Shown here: piece after piece, positions 1-12,481 of the stretch
Position numbering within the stretch: position 1 is the first letter of the stretch
How the letters are laid out: each line of letters begins with the position of its first letter
Notes under the pieces: model-generated
The model's input: only the letters and a program-made list of their open reading frames with translations
Databases searched by the model: none
What the model was told of the DNA's origin: nothing
Assembly (NCBI GenBank): GCA_008711295.1
Contig: VUYV01000123.1
Location: forward strand, 2,774,283 to 2,838,282
Origin: Anarhynchus alexandrinus
Taxonomy: Eukaryota > Chordata > Aves > Charadriiformes > Charadriidae
Reading direction: 5' to 3'
DNA: 64,000 nt
Made by a program: the position numbers and the translations under genes

Positions 1-1889
1 GGCTGCAAGAGTCCAGCTTCTCTGGTCAGATTCAATTGGAGGACTAGGTAAGATAAAAGCAATTGGACCTGCTGCAATCTTGGCCATTTTATTTTTTGGA
101 AGTAGTCCCTAGAGTGACCAGTCCTCATAACTGTTCCTACATTACACCTTAGACAAACCTAGTTGTTTTTTTTCCAGAACAGAGGAAGGGATTATGGTAA
201 CACTTAACTAACAGTAGTATGATGGTCAACCTCAGTTCCTTGTTCTATTTTCCATGTCAGTAGAGATGTACCATGAATATTCTGAGTTTCAGTTTGCACA
301 GTCTAGAAGCTGAGTGAAATCAAAAATGAAAGACTGGTATTTAAGCTATTGGAAAATTTGAAATAATTTTATAGTGTTTTTTTTCTTTGCAGTCATTCAG
401 TACTCGAACATGATTTGTTGGGCAAGAAAAGGGACTTTTATTTGTACAGCAATACAGAATCATCTATCTAGCTATTTGTGGATGAATATTTTCATAGGAA
501 GCCCTTTCTTTGCCACACGCTTCAGTGGGATTTAACTATCACTGAAGAACATCGTTGATAATCAAAGTCAATGTTCAGATTATTTATTCATCTCTGATTG
601 TTAGTTTTGATTGAAAGCTTCTTCCTCCATCTTGGAGATAACCAAGAAGATGTCTATGATTTTTAGACAGTAAGTTATAGTATATTTAGGGTCTGCATTA
701 AATTAAGAAGTATAGACTTCTTTTTGCAGTTTAATATAATGGAAGGATAATTGGAGAAAACACACGGAGATGGTTGGAAGGAACAGATAATAAAATTCAA
801 AAAATGGAGGTGATTGATATTTTTTAAAACCCTCCAGAGTACAAATAAAATTGATAAGGATGGACGAATACTGGTTAAAATGTGTCTGAATAACAACTAT
901 TATGTGTGAAATTTATGTGTGAAATTTCAGGATGATAATATCTGTAAAAACAAATGATGGTTAAGAACATGAGGTCCATTAACAATAAATTTACTTCTGA
1001 TATATTCAGATTTTAAAGAGAATATCATAAACAACTAAGCAAATGGCATAATGACCTCTAAACTTTATGTAAGTTTAATTTCCATCTCCATATTTTACAT
1101 ATTTCATGATACTTCTTCAAATTGTCCACAGGAAGAGAACCTGCTCAGGAAATTCCTATATTTGGTTTGAAGGGCCTTTCCAAAATAGTACATGCTGAAG
1201 ATTTTCTTCCTGTTTCATAACTTTTTTATTTCCTTTTTCCTTTTTTCAACTCAGTGTCAGCTTCACCTACATCAGCTTTATCTTCACCTGAATTCTTTCA
1301 CTGAAGACAAAAAAATCATGAGTAAAACTTCCCATGCTGAAGATCATTCCCTGCTACCAGTCATTCAAGAACAGCAAAAAATAATCCACACACCAAAATA
1401 AAGACATGTTAATGGGGAGATTACAAGAAGTCAATCTGCCTTCTCTTTATAGAAAGCTTTACTCCATCCATTCTAATCTATCTACCTGTCAGGTGCCAGG
1501 GTTTCTACAGGTAAGGCAGCCCCTAGGACATTCTTTTTGTTCCATCTTTCAGTTTACTCCTGAAAGGGTAGTAGCCACAGAAGTATTTAAAACCTATTAT
1601 TGTATATAAAGGTACTGACAACAAACAGAGTAGTGTTCACAAGCTCAATGCCTTCCAAAGATTAATTTAAAGAGCAAGGTAGCTTTAGAAATAAAGTCAG
1701 AATTCCAAAGCAGGAAATTAAAACTGTGGATTAATTACAGCCTCACTTTTTGGTATGAGTGCCAGTGTGAGACATCAGAAAAGGAATGGACAGGGCTGTT
1801 CCTGGTTAGTGAATCATCAAGGAGAGAAAAATGTCTGGTCTCTGAAAAACAAGCGCGCACAAGTCAACAGAACACAAAAAATTTGCAGT
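1..1889. other. Unique AT-rich noncoding DNA
   Basis: No recognisable gene or repeat. The longest open frames are under 80 codons and have no protein-like composition. A 14-bp unit (TATGTGTGAAATTT) is repeated twice in tandem around 901-928. A canonical AATAAA occurs near 1,397 but nothing upstream supports a transcript. Confidence 0.6.
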
Positions 1890-2335
1890 GGGCAGAGTGC
1901 ATATAACCTGATGGGATGCACACAAGTGCTGAGGGAGCTGGTCAATGTCACTGTGAGGCCAGTCTCAACTGTCTTAGAAAAGTCATGGTGATCAGAAGAT
2001 GTTCCTGAGAACCAGAAGAAAGCAAAAGTCACTACTATCCTTAAGAAAGGCAGAAAGGAAAATTCAGGGAACCACAGCCTCTACTGGATCCCTGGTACAG
2101 CAATGAATCAAACTCTCCTGGAAACCACTTCCAACTGCATGAAAGACAAGAAGGCAGTTGGGAGTAGTCGACATGGGTTTCCAAAGGAGAAATAATGCAT
2201 AATCAACCTAATAGTTTTTATTATTAAATTATTGGGTTGATAAACAGAGGGAGAGAAGTGGATGTTTGAGTGTAGCAAGCCTTTCAACACTTTTTTTCAT
2301 AAGATCCTCAGCGACAAACCCATGTGGAGGTTAAC
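1890..2335 (+). mobile_element. Old CR1 LINE fragment, internal reverse-transcriptase region
   Basis: The stretch reads as a heavily mutated CR1 ORF2 segment in the plus direction: AAGTCATGGTGATCAG, then sequence corresponding to the 'GNY..' and 'IPG..' region of the reverse transcriptase, then a region matching the palm around 'SKAFDT', here read as SKPFNT. The residues before this, which in an active enzyme hold the first catalytic aspartate, are missing or altered. Both ends are lost and frame breaks are present, so it is a fossil. It is unusual in coming from the middle of the element rather than the 3' end. Boundaries are approximate, to tens of bases. Confidence 0.75.
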
Positions 2336-5300
2336 ATTCTTTAATTCATAGTTATTCATAGTGTTCTCAGAACCTGAGAAGGTTGGCATCTACTGAAGAG
2401 ATTACAGTGGGGCAAAAATAGCCGAGCTGTATGGGAGAGGAGCAGTTGTTTCCAGAAATATGGAAGTGTGAAATTATCAAGACACCACCAAAACATTTGG
2501 AGACTCATAAATCCATACATTGAAAAAATCGTTGGCACACGTTAGGGAGATGTCCAGAATCCACAGCACAAACACAATGTAAGTATTGAGAAGAAATAGA
2601 AGAGAGTTTCCAATACACAATCGTGAGCATGAAAATGTTAGAAAAGAATCCCTTGCAGCAAAGGTTCTGTTGCTATGTCACACAGGAATGATGTACTATG
2701 GGAGGGGGACAGGAACATATGAAAGTATGTCAGCAACGAAAGAAAACTCATGCCCTGGATTCTGAATATCCTAAACCCATTCTTTCAGTTATATGCTCTT
2801 TTCCTGCAGCACCTGTGTTTTTCTCCTCACATAGCAATAGCAAGCTGATAAATGAGAACACCTTTGGCAGCGGTAATGCTAACTGATAGTGAAGCACCTG
2901 ATGAATAACAGACAAAAAATGGCATTTCCTCTGCCAGGAAACGGCAGAAGTAAATAAAGAGCTGTCCACCTAGTCTTCAACCTTAAAAATAAATGTGGAG
3001 AAGGTTTGGACTGCTTTAAGCATACAAAAATAAAATAAATCTATGCATGAAAGAAACACCCAAGCAATAATGTAACTAAACTGTGTGACCTAGGAAAGAA
3101 ATATCCTTCAGTATCATGCAGTATATAGTTCAGGAGGTAAAGGCCAAAGGCTATGAACAGTCTAGAAACAAAAACATCTAATAAAAAGAAAAGATCATGA
3201 ATTTTGGACTGTCACTATGGGAATAGCTGTTGCAGAATCACTGTGGGATTGTCAGAGCTGTGTGTGCTGCCTGCTTTCCCAGCCTGTCTCCAAGGTCCTG
3301 CTTTTCTTCTCTACCCGTTTCAGGCAGATCCTTGACTACTCAAGGATTTTTTGATCTGCTAGGCAATTCTCAAGGACTGCATGCAGCAGTATAAGTATGA
3401 GTTTGATGTGTTGCTAGTTTGAACAACACAGCTGTTTTATTTCATTCATCTTACTTGCCATAGCAGGAACCATCTATAAAATGCTTGATTGCAGGCTCTT
3501 TAGGGGTCAGCCTAAAAAGCCATGCATCTGCCAGAAAAAACAAGGCTTCCCCTATCCATGTCCCCTGCTACCTTTTCATGTATGACAGCATAAGCTCTAA
3601 ACAAGGAACAAGTCAAGTCCCATAAGCAAGGACTTCTTTGTGGGTGTGTTTCTTTTGAAATCATTCAAAGCAATAACAGCAGTAAAGGTTTCCCTTATAA
3701 TCCTGTGCTTTGCTAGTGTTAAAGAGAATCAGTCCTGACCAATACCCTTCAAAATTAAATAAGATTATTGCTTTCCCATCTTCAAACTATGACAAATCTG
3801 TTTTGTACTCTGCATTTTCCAACTTCTTTTATTCATAAGGGTTAACCATACATATTGGTAAGGAAAATCATACCATATAGCTGAATTATCCAAAGTTCTT
3901 GGTACAGAAAAGTTATGACTATGATCTAGCAATTTTTTAGCTTTGAAAAGAGTTGCTTTTATGCATTAGCACCAACATCACCAAGAATAGGTCTATAAGA
4001 GAGGCCTCCTCTGTTTTCATCACTATATAGCTTGACCAAATCAGTACTGACTCTCTCTATCGACGAAGTCCAGAGACCATGCTCTACAAGTCAGAAGGAA
4101 CGTAACCACTGGCCACCTCTGAGATTAAATTCTGAAAATTCATTAAAATACAAATGAAAAATCATTAATAAAATAGTCAGAAGACTGACATCCTAAAAGG
4201 CAGCTTATCCTTGACTTAGAAAGGAAAAATAATCACAGTTGATTAAAAACATACTTAAAAGGCTTTCAAAATTTTTAAAAAATGTGCCTTTATATTTTAC
4301 CCACATTTCCTCATTTACATATACAAAAAAAATGTGAGTACATCTTAGATGATATATGAATACATCTCAGTAACTTTCATAAGTGTCAGTGCGTGGGTAT
4401 GTGGGTGTATGTGTGTACATGTGGAGGTGTGCAATTTAGCACATATACTGTTCAGAATTTGTCCTAGAGTCAACTCTTATCCAGAATGATGTTATTATTT
4501 TATGTTATCATTTTCCTATTTATTTCCCATACTTAATATAAACCTCTGGGAAAGAAGAGTACAAAATTATTTCTTTTTGTACATTGTTTGGCAGCTCTGC
4601 TATGATTGCCATCTGGCATATTTTCTGTCAGGATATTCCACAAACTACAACAGCTGTTTGTGGTAGTGGATGGCATGAGAATGTTCTTAGATGGTATTAG
4701 TGAGAGGGAAAGATGAGGCAAAGATAAGGGCTATGTATACTATAGGATGACTAACTCCATTCAAATAATTAATTTCCTTAACTATTCTGATACTTTGGTG
4801 ATCAATTCTGGACCATACAAGTCCAAGGATTGAGTTGTGCATAAAAAAGAAGGTTGTAGGGAGGAAGGGGGAACTGTCCTTTGTGTGTAAGAGGTGTAAG
4901 AGGAGTATAGTTGAAAATTGACAGTACATAGTATAAGTCACTTGGAAAGGTTGTGTTTGCAGAACTGCTTCTTGTCATAGGTTGGGGATATTGTGGAATG
5001 GGATTTTTTCACATTTTATTTGCAGAATCCATAGAATATAGTACCATATGAATGATGTGTACATTCTTGCATGAGACCAGTGATTACATATATTGTTTCA
5101 CTTAATTTACCTGTATAAAACAGGATATGATGACCCAGGTAGGTAGAACCTGTCCTAGACCATGTAATAGATTACATGTATTTGCTACACTGAAAATTTC
5201 AAATGGGAAAAAAATAAGCAGAAAGACAAGTCTACAATTTACAAGTGATGAAAATCATATCAGTCAAATCAAGGAATTATTAATTCAGCTGTGATTATTA

Positions 5301-5706
5301 CAGAAGAAAAAAGGGAAGGAAAATAAAGTAATAATATGGTGGAAAATAGAAATAATACCATTAGAGCTTCTCTACACACACTTCCTGGTGAATCCCCCTT
5401 CCTTTTCTGTTATGCTCACCTTTCCATTACCCCTTTGAGTCCTAAGGTCGAAGGCTTCAGTTTTGGGAAGAGTTACTCCCAGATGCCAGTATTGTCCCTT
5501 TTCAGCCGGAAGTGTGATTTTAATGATGGGGTTTCTTTGACAAGAGCAATATGATGTTGATGGTTTCCTCTTCCTCACTGTAGGGTTCAGTTGAGGATAT
5601 TTTTATGTTTTCTAACACGCTTTTACACTATCACTTTTTCTTCACTGATCTGCAACTCCACAATAGATCCAAATTTACTGTATATACAGCAAAGGGGCAG
5701 AAACAG
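2336..5706. other. Unique AT-rich noncoding DNA
   Basis: Nothing recognisable. There is a TG-rich run near 4,385-4,430 and scattered A-rich and T-rich runs. Open frames are all under 90 codons. The stretch 2,340-2,560 could be further decayed CR1 but I cannot support that. Confidence 0.55.
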
Positions 5707-6211
5707 TATTGATTTTGGCTGCCATAGAGTTAATTTTCTTCACAGTAGCGTGTATGGTGCTGTGTTATAGCTATATATGCTGTGCACCTTATAAGAGCAG
5801 TCTGGGGGTGTACATTAGGAAGGGGCACAGCCTGGACAGCTGACCCCAGATGACCACAGGGATATCCCACACCGTATGAAGCTGTGCTCAGCAATGAAAC
5901 CTGGAGGAAAGAAGGAGGAAGGGAGGCTGTTTGGAGTTATGACATTTGGTTTCCCAAGTAATGGTTATGCATGATGAAGCCCTCCTTTCCTGGAAATAGC
6001 TAAACATTTGCCTACTAATGGGAAGTAGTGAATTAATTCCTTATTTGCATTGCTTACACGTGCAGCTTTTGCTTTCCCTATTAAACTGTATTTATCTCAA
6101 CCCATGAGTTTTCTCTCTTTTACATTTTCCATTCTTTTTCTCATCCCACTTGGGGGAGAGTGAGGGAGTGGCTGTGTGTTTTTACCTGCTTACTGGGGTT
6201 AAACCACAACA
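5707..6211 (+). mobile_element. LTR of an avian endogenous retrovirus (ERVL-like), first copy
   Basis: The sequence follows an avian LTR layout in the plus orientation. It opens with TTTTGGCTGCCATAGAGTTA and has a middle block with CCCAAGTAATGGTTATGCATG. Near the 3' end are ATTAAACTGTATTTATCTCA and then GGGGTTAAACCACAACA. The first few bases are degraded, and I see no matching 5-bp target duplication. No internal gag, pol or env sequence follows, so it looks like a solo LTR. From 5,723 onward it is repeated exactly after the N at 6,254. Assignment to ERVL rests on memory of similar bird LTRs. Confidence 0.85.
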
Positions 6212-6253
6212 TGCTGGTTTTTTGTTCGATTTGTTACCTCCAGCTCTCAGGTC
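5723..6253 (+). repeat. Left copy of a 531-bp direct duplication
   Basis: Bases 5,723-6,253 recur at 6,255-6,785 with an offset of 532 and no difference that I can see by eye. The copies are separated only by one N. The repeated block starts 16 bases inside the LTR and runs about 42 bases into the 3' flank, so its ends do not coincide with the ends of a transposable element. This favours un-merged overlapping contig ends over a biological event. Confidence 0.95.
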
Positions 6254-6254
6254 N
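6254..6254. other. Single-N assembly join
   Basis: One N lies exactly at the junction of the two 531-bp copies. It most likely marks a scaffold join whose flanking contigs overlap. Confidence 0.9.
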
Positions 6255-6785
6255 CATAGAGTTAATTTTCTTCACAGTAGCGTGTATGGTGCTGTGTTAT
6301 AGCTATATATGCTGTGCACCTTATAAGAGCAGTCTGGGGGTGTACATTAGGAAGGGGCACAGCCTGGACAGCTGACCCCAGATGACCACAGGGATATCCC
6401 ACACCGTATGAAGCTGTGCTCAGCAATGAAACCTGGAGGAAAGAAGGAGGAAGGGAGGCTGTTTGGAGTTATGACATTTGGTTTCCCAAGTAATGGTTAT
6501 GCATGATGAAGCCCTCCTTTCCTGGAAATAGCTAAACATTTGCCTACTAATGGGAAGTAGTGAATTAATTCCTTATTTGCATTGCTTACACGTGCAGCTT
6601 TTGCTTTCCCTATTAAACTGTATTTATCTCAACCCATGAGTTTTCTCTCTTTTACATTTTCCATTCTTTTTCTCATCCCACTTGGGGGAGAGTGAGGGAG
6701 TGGCTGTGTGTTTTTACCTGCTTACTGGGGTTAAACCACAACATGCTGGTTTTTTGTTCGATTTGTTACCTCCAGCTCTCAGGTC
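6255..6785 (+). repeat. Right copy of the 531-bp duplication (LTR minus its first 16 bases)
   Basis: Exact by-eye copy of 5,723-6,253. LTR sequence ends at about 6,743 with the same AACCACAACA end, and the remainder repeats the unique 3' flank. After 6,785 the sequence continues into unique DNA. Confidence 0.95.
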
Positions 6786-9700
6786 TGCATTTCTTTAACT
6801 GACCACTGATTCTTCGTAACCCTGGAGACTTCTTTGCCAGCTTATATGTGCTTCTTAACATCCCATGCCTGTATATCTTGTATACCCCCACAACTATATT
6901 CTGTGTTTCCCAATTGGAAGGCCTCTGCTGCCATAGTATGCCCATATTCTTGTACACTAAATTGTTCTACTAGCCATAAATATTCCCCTCTACACAGCAT
7001 AACTACTTGTTTCTACTAAGTCTATGAAAAACATGGTAATGCTATTTAAGAGTCTGCAAAAGTGTAAAAATAAGGAAAAAAAAAAGAACAGTCATAAAAC
7101 GAATGGCAGTTGTACTTAGACATGCTAAAACAAAGCTCCAGACAGGTCAAGATAGTTCAGAGAAAACCTGGTGAACCTCATTTCTGAGGCCTTGCAAAGT
7201 CAGTACAAAGTCGGTGCAATAGCAATAATATGTTTAGGGGGCTACAAGGCTACATATTCTGAGTGTCTTTGATCAGTCATTCACTCCATCTTATCAGTAT
7301 TATGCTGTTTGTCAGCACAGTGCTATCTTGCCATCTGTCTTTTCATACCAATAAATAGAAAAATGAGGTTTGTGCTATTATTTTTTGTAAGATTTCAAGT
7401 GCATGGCAGCATTGACTATACCAGAAAATTTTATGCTCATCTTCAACTATTTGTAAGAGGATGTGCAGCAGCCTTATATGAGACTAAACAGAAGACACCG
7501 GGTGCAGCTGGCATCTTCATGGGTTTGAATGAAGCTGGCACGACAGTATTACATTGCTACAGGCTGTTCATACAGCTGTTCAGACAAATTTTACCATGTC
7601 ACCATCTTCTGTTTCATCTAGTGCCAAAGACAATTCTTTACCTGGGGCACCTAGAAATATACCAGGTTGAATACAAGGAATTTCCTGGTAGGTCATTTGA
7701 ACATTCTGTTGGAAGCATCCACAGTATGTTTGAAAAAAACAGCAGCCACATCATCTTCCTGGTTTGACAATAGGTGAATGAAGGAAAGAAGAGGAAGAAA
7801 GATCTTCTCTAAATTCAAAATAATATAATCTAAATAAAAAAAATAAAATGTCGTGCTTCATCAAAAGTCAAAACACAGGTTTCTGAGGGATTTTGTTTGT
7901 TAGTTCTTTAATATAAAATACTTTATCTTTTATTTTTTAACATATATAATATTTATTGAAACGTAAACATGCTCATGAAAGTTTTTACACTTCTTAAAAT
8001 AAGAAAAGCTTTTTCCTTTGCAATAACCAGATTCATTTATGCCTCAGGTACATGCATATTCTCCTGTGATAGACCATGCAATTTATAGCCTTGAACTGAG
8101 AATCATCCATTTGGAGCTGGACTTCAATAAGAATGGAACCAGCACTTTGGTGTTGCATCTGTGCTTTGGTGGAGGGTCATCTCAGTGAACTGTTACCAAG
8201 TTAAGGGACTGGTCCTTTCCATTCAGCTTCAGAATATAATCTAGAATGAAAAGCATCAATGTGATGCATGTTATCTAAGAATCAAGACAAAGTCTTATCG
8301 GATTTGTTAGGTAAGTCAGTCATATTAAGATTTTTCTACTCATATCCCAGACACAGAACTTTTAACAAAATCACTTTATACTTGAAAAATATCTAGTACT
8401 GCAATTTTGAAATAGAACAACTCTAGTACTGGTGAGGATCTCGTCTCTTCTTTCAATTAAAAGATAAACGAGAAAAAGTAGCCATGCTATGGATGCATAG
8501 ATTATATTAGAAACTTTAAGGTTCAAAGTTGTATCTGACATACAAGACCTATCAAACTCTTTTACCAAGTAGTATTCTATTTCATGATGATATTTTATGC
8601 TAGTTCAGTGGGAATGAAACCAAACCTGTGTAGTGCCAATGAAACGGCAGTTTTATTATACCTGAATTACTTTCTTACCTAAAAAGATTTATTTCAATTA
8701 ATACTGTATGCAGATATTAAAAAAGCTCTGCATTTTGACTCTGTATTCCTATTGTTTGTTAAGTGATCATTCATTTCAGTTTTGATAACATGGCATACAA
8801 CATGAACATCTTTTATCCCACTGCAATATTTCATCACACAAACAACTATTACACTTTTAAAGGAGTCAGAAGCTAGATTTCAGATCTGCATAAGGCTCAA
8901 ACATGAAATGTCAACTTGATTAGTTATGAAAGTAGCAATGACTGTATAGATTTAACAGCAATGAACAGTTAGAGTTTAAAATGACTCAGTCACACATCTG
9001 TACTGTCAAGATAGCTATCCTAAACTTAGATCTCTAATTAGAATATTTATACATTCTGTTGCTTTCCTTTGCAAAAAGATTCTTTCTGGTATAAGCCTAA
9101 TATAGAAATATCATATAGAGTCCCCGATTTCCCACATACAAATTCAGGATAGGTACTTTCTTAGCTTATGAATCTACATGCACTAGAAAACTATGTAGAA
9201 AAACTGCTGACAGTGATTGGATAACACATCAGTTTCTGATTTTATTTTCCAGGATGAAGGACAACTCCCTGAGATGTTTATTAATATGAAACACAGCTAG
9301 AATTTTGTCTGTCAGCATCTGCACTAAACATTCAAAAGTATCCTGCTAAAGTATTTATAGGGCTTGTGGATCAACTGACACCCAGTATATTAAGATGTGC
9401 ACATCTTAAAAGATAATTCTCTCTTGAGTAACAAGTTGTCTCCTAACAGTCATCTCCTGCTCAGCACAAATATCAATATGGACACATTATCATGGATGAG
9501 GTCAGAGTACTACAAACCATGATCATACATGGGAAACAAGGAAGGTGCAAGAGATCTCCCAGGGCTATATCTGTGAATGTTTGCAATCCCACTTACTCAC
9601 TGAGAGGATCAACGACAGACACACCTTAGAGCTACAGCAGAGACAATGTCTTTAATGTGAAAATAAATGGGTCAGAGGGTGAGGTCTCCAGTGCTAGAAA

Positions 9701-11987
9701 TGAGATGAAGGTACACAGTAACAGTTATTTATCTCTTCCAGTATGCATAGATCTAATGGGGTGATCTGTACGAACTGTAATCCTAGCTAACACTTGGGAG
9801 TTGGGGTTTTTTTGGTTTGTGTTGTTTTTTGGTTTTTTTTTTTTCCTTTTGTTTCTGCATCTGCAGTGGTGAAGTAAATGATGTGAGTATCATAATGCCA
9901 AAAGAGGAACTAGCACCAAAGAATGCTGTTCGGTCATCAGGGCAGTAATGTTAAAAAATTGAAAAAAATGTTTAGGAGGAAAGAGACAATCTCTGAAATG
10001 AGGCATGCTCATCTGAAACCCTATATATTAATTTTGCTTCTTTGTGAGAATTCTTCCTCACTGCCCTGCAAGGCTTGCTTCAAATATAGTACAAACAAGA
10101 AGGTATGCAGAGACCCAGATTCAATTCTATCATGCATCTGAGAGAGTATCTGAAATGCCAGGCAGTACAGCTGTGAGGCTTCAACTCATCTTAATTCCTA
10201 TCTACCTTTCCATTTTACTGAACCCTCCTTCTTTAATATGTTCTTATCCAGTTAGCTACCTCAAAGATAGAACTTGTCTGTAGGTTCGGCGTTGAACCTT
10301 GACAATAGAAAGGCTAATAATAACGTTAAGCAGCCAATTTTCTTAAAAGAAAAAAAGGAAGTCTGAAAAATAAGGAAAAAGAAACATTCATGACAATATT
10401 CTTAGCAACACAAAAATAAATTTAGAGAAAACACAACCGAATCAGAATTGTCTCAATAATTGCTTTTGTAAAGTGTTCTAGCATGAAGCTACAGCCATTA
10501 CTGAAAAACATTATCCTTGAAGTATTTTTGTTATTTTACATCTGAAAGAAGGTCACTGAAATAAAAAGAACAAAGCAGAAGAAAAAAAACAAAACAAAAC
10601 AAAACACCAACCAAGCAAAAAAAAAAGAAACAACACCCCATCAACAACCACTAAAGTCAACAGAATGCTAAGGAAACAATATAAGTTTTTAGAGAAATAT
10701 CTAAATGGAATGGATAACCTTGGTCTGGAATACAGTGAATGCCAATAAGGTTAAAAACTGTGATTATCATTTGGATGATGAAAAGGTTTTCATGCAAACA
10801 CTTTGAAATCAAAGACTTTATATTTAGTTAATTGTTTTACTTATTTTAGTGGTAAGCAATGATTCATAAATGTCAGAAGAGTACTATAGAGAAGTTGCCA
10901 GTATTTCAATGAACAGAATGAAATACAGCATACTACTATTGGCCCAGTACAAATTTTCTTTCCTAATTTTCTAATTAATTCTATGTCATGCACAATTAGA
11001 GGGAGGTAAAGGCTGGGAGACAAAAGTGGAGGATATGTAGCTATCATGATTTCCAAAGCTAGGTATCAGTTAAGGATCACAGAGGTTGCAGATTCCTGAT
11101 CTAACTTAAACACATTAAGACCTCATTAATGCTGTTCTGTTCATACACCTGAAGTGATCATTCTAGTATTTGAAAAATATGAATTTTCCAAACAAGGTTT
11201 CTTTGATATTTCATTTCACTTTCTCTGAGGTTTAAAAATATGTGAAGAGAAATACAAGAATTATGATATCCGTATGCTGATTTAGGATTTTGTTCAGGGA
11301 ATACACTCTAGTGGCTACTTACAGTGCTACTCTGTACAAAGCATCCAGAGCAGAACTAAAGACTCAACCCTTTTTTGTGCAAAGACAATTTTTTCCTCCA
11401 CTGACTATTGAGCTCTACAGGACCAAGTACCACTGGAAATCAAAATATATATATATGAATCTATGTGTATGTGTGAAATCTATAAAAATATCTGCCCCAA
11501 GCAAGATTTTTAAATTATTTTTTTCTTCAGTAGGAGAAATAGATGACATGCTTTAAATTTTGAGTAGACGGTAAGCAGGTAAAAATTCCTTAGGTAAACA
11601 TCAACCTATTCCAGGTATTATATTAACAAAAGCAATTTACTAGCTAACTCTTTGATTTAAGATTACACTTATTTTTCATGTTTTAAGAGCCTAAACTTCG
11701 CATACAATGTCAGTCTAAGGACATGACTAATTTACCTGATTTGAAATGTCCTATAATTAGGAGCCCTAAACACAAATTATTTATCCATGCCTTCATTTAT
11801 GGTCAATGCAGGTATCTTTAAGAGTGACTCATCTGATAAAATGTAGAGGTCATTTTTAGGATGATAGGACTGCTTTCTGGAGGTATCTATCTACCTTTCT
11901 CAATTATGTTGCACTTATCTTAGTTGGCTGTCTCTGACAATAGCTTGTTACAGAGCTGGACCTAAAAATAAAAACCTGTCATACTCC
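6786..11987. other. Unique AT-rich noncoding DNA
   Basis: No recognisable gene or transposable element. It contains a T/G homopolymer-rich patch (about 9,805-9,860) and an A-rich AAAAC-type patch (about 10,580-10,630). One longer open frame is listed separately at 7,309-7,767. Confidence 0.55.
7309..7767 (+). other. Open reading frame of 152 codons, unrecognised, probably chance
   Basis: This is one of the two or three longest non-repeat open frames in the window. The predicted protein is rich in Phe, Leu and His, has no motif I recognise, no signal peptide, no clear membrane segment and no repeat structure. The base composition is like its surroundings, with no GC rise and no obvious splice sites at its ends. 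In AT-rich DNA a frame of this length is expected roughly once or less per 64 kb window, so it is unusual but not compelling. I would not call it a gene without transcript or conservation evidence. Confidence 0.15.
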
Positions 11988-12080
11988 AGCAACTAGTATA
12001 AACTGTATTTTTCAAGCAATTAGTAGACAGTTTGTTGGTTTTTTTTTTTCCCCAGCAATTAGTAGAGACTGTATTTTTCA
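11988..12080. repeat. Three diverged copies of a ~27-bp unit around a T-tract
   Basis: Copies begin AGCAACTAGTATAAACTG (11,988), AGCAATTAGTAGACAG (12,015) and AGCAATTAGTAGAGACTG (12,054). The first and third share the tail CTGTATTTTTCA. A run of T then CCCCAG separates copies two and three. This is a degenerate minisatellite-like duplication. Confidence 0.7.
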
Positions 12081-12426
12081 TCAAACTTCTTACTTTCTTC
12101 CTTTTTGAAATTTTTGCAAATCTTTTGAATGATGAAAATGGTGACTTATTTTTTCTTCTCCAGATACACAAAAAATGCATTTTTTTCATATACATTCATC
12201 TCTTAAAATTACAAAATCTCTTGAGTTTTATAGCTTCTTCCAGTTTTCTTTGTATTAATGTGACAAAGGACAAATTATTTTTGACTGGTCATTTCATCAG
12301 AAAACCTTATTCTGATACATTAGTGTCAAAACTGCCATTTGCTCAAGGCATTTTTGCTAAAGAAAAATAAATTCTATTATGAAAATAATGAGTCTGTAAT
12401 AGTGAATGTTGGTATATATTAAAGGG

Positions 12427-12481
12427 CTATGGCTCACAATTTTAGCTATAGCAAAAATTTTAGCCATAGCCACAATTTTAG
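12427..12481. repeat. Three tandem ~18-bp units
   Basis: Units are CTATGGCTCACAATTTTAG, CTATAGCAAAAATTTTAG and CCATAGCCACAATTTTAG, at 12,427, 12,446 and 12,464. It is a short local tandem expansion in otherwise unique DNA. It creates a repeating HNFS/KNFS pattern in one open frame, which is a by-product. Confidence 0.85.
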
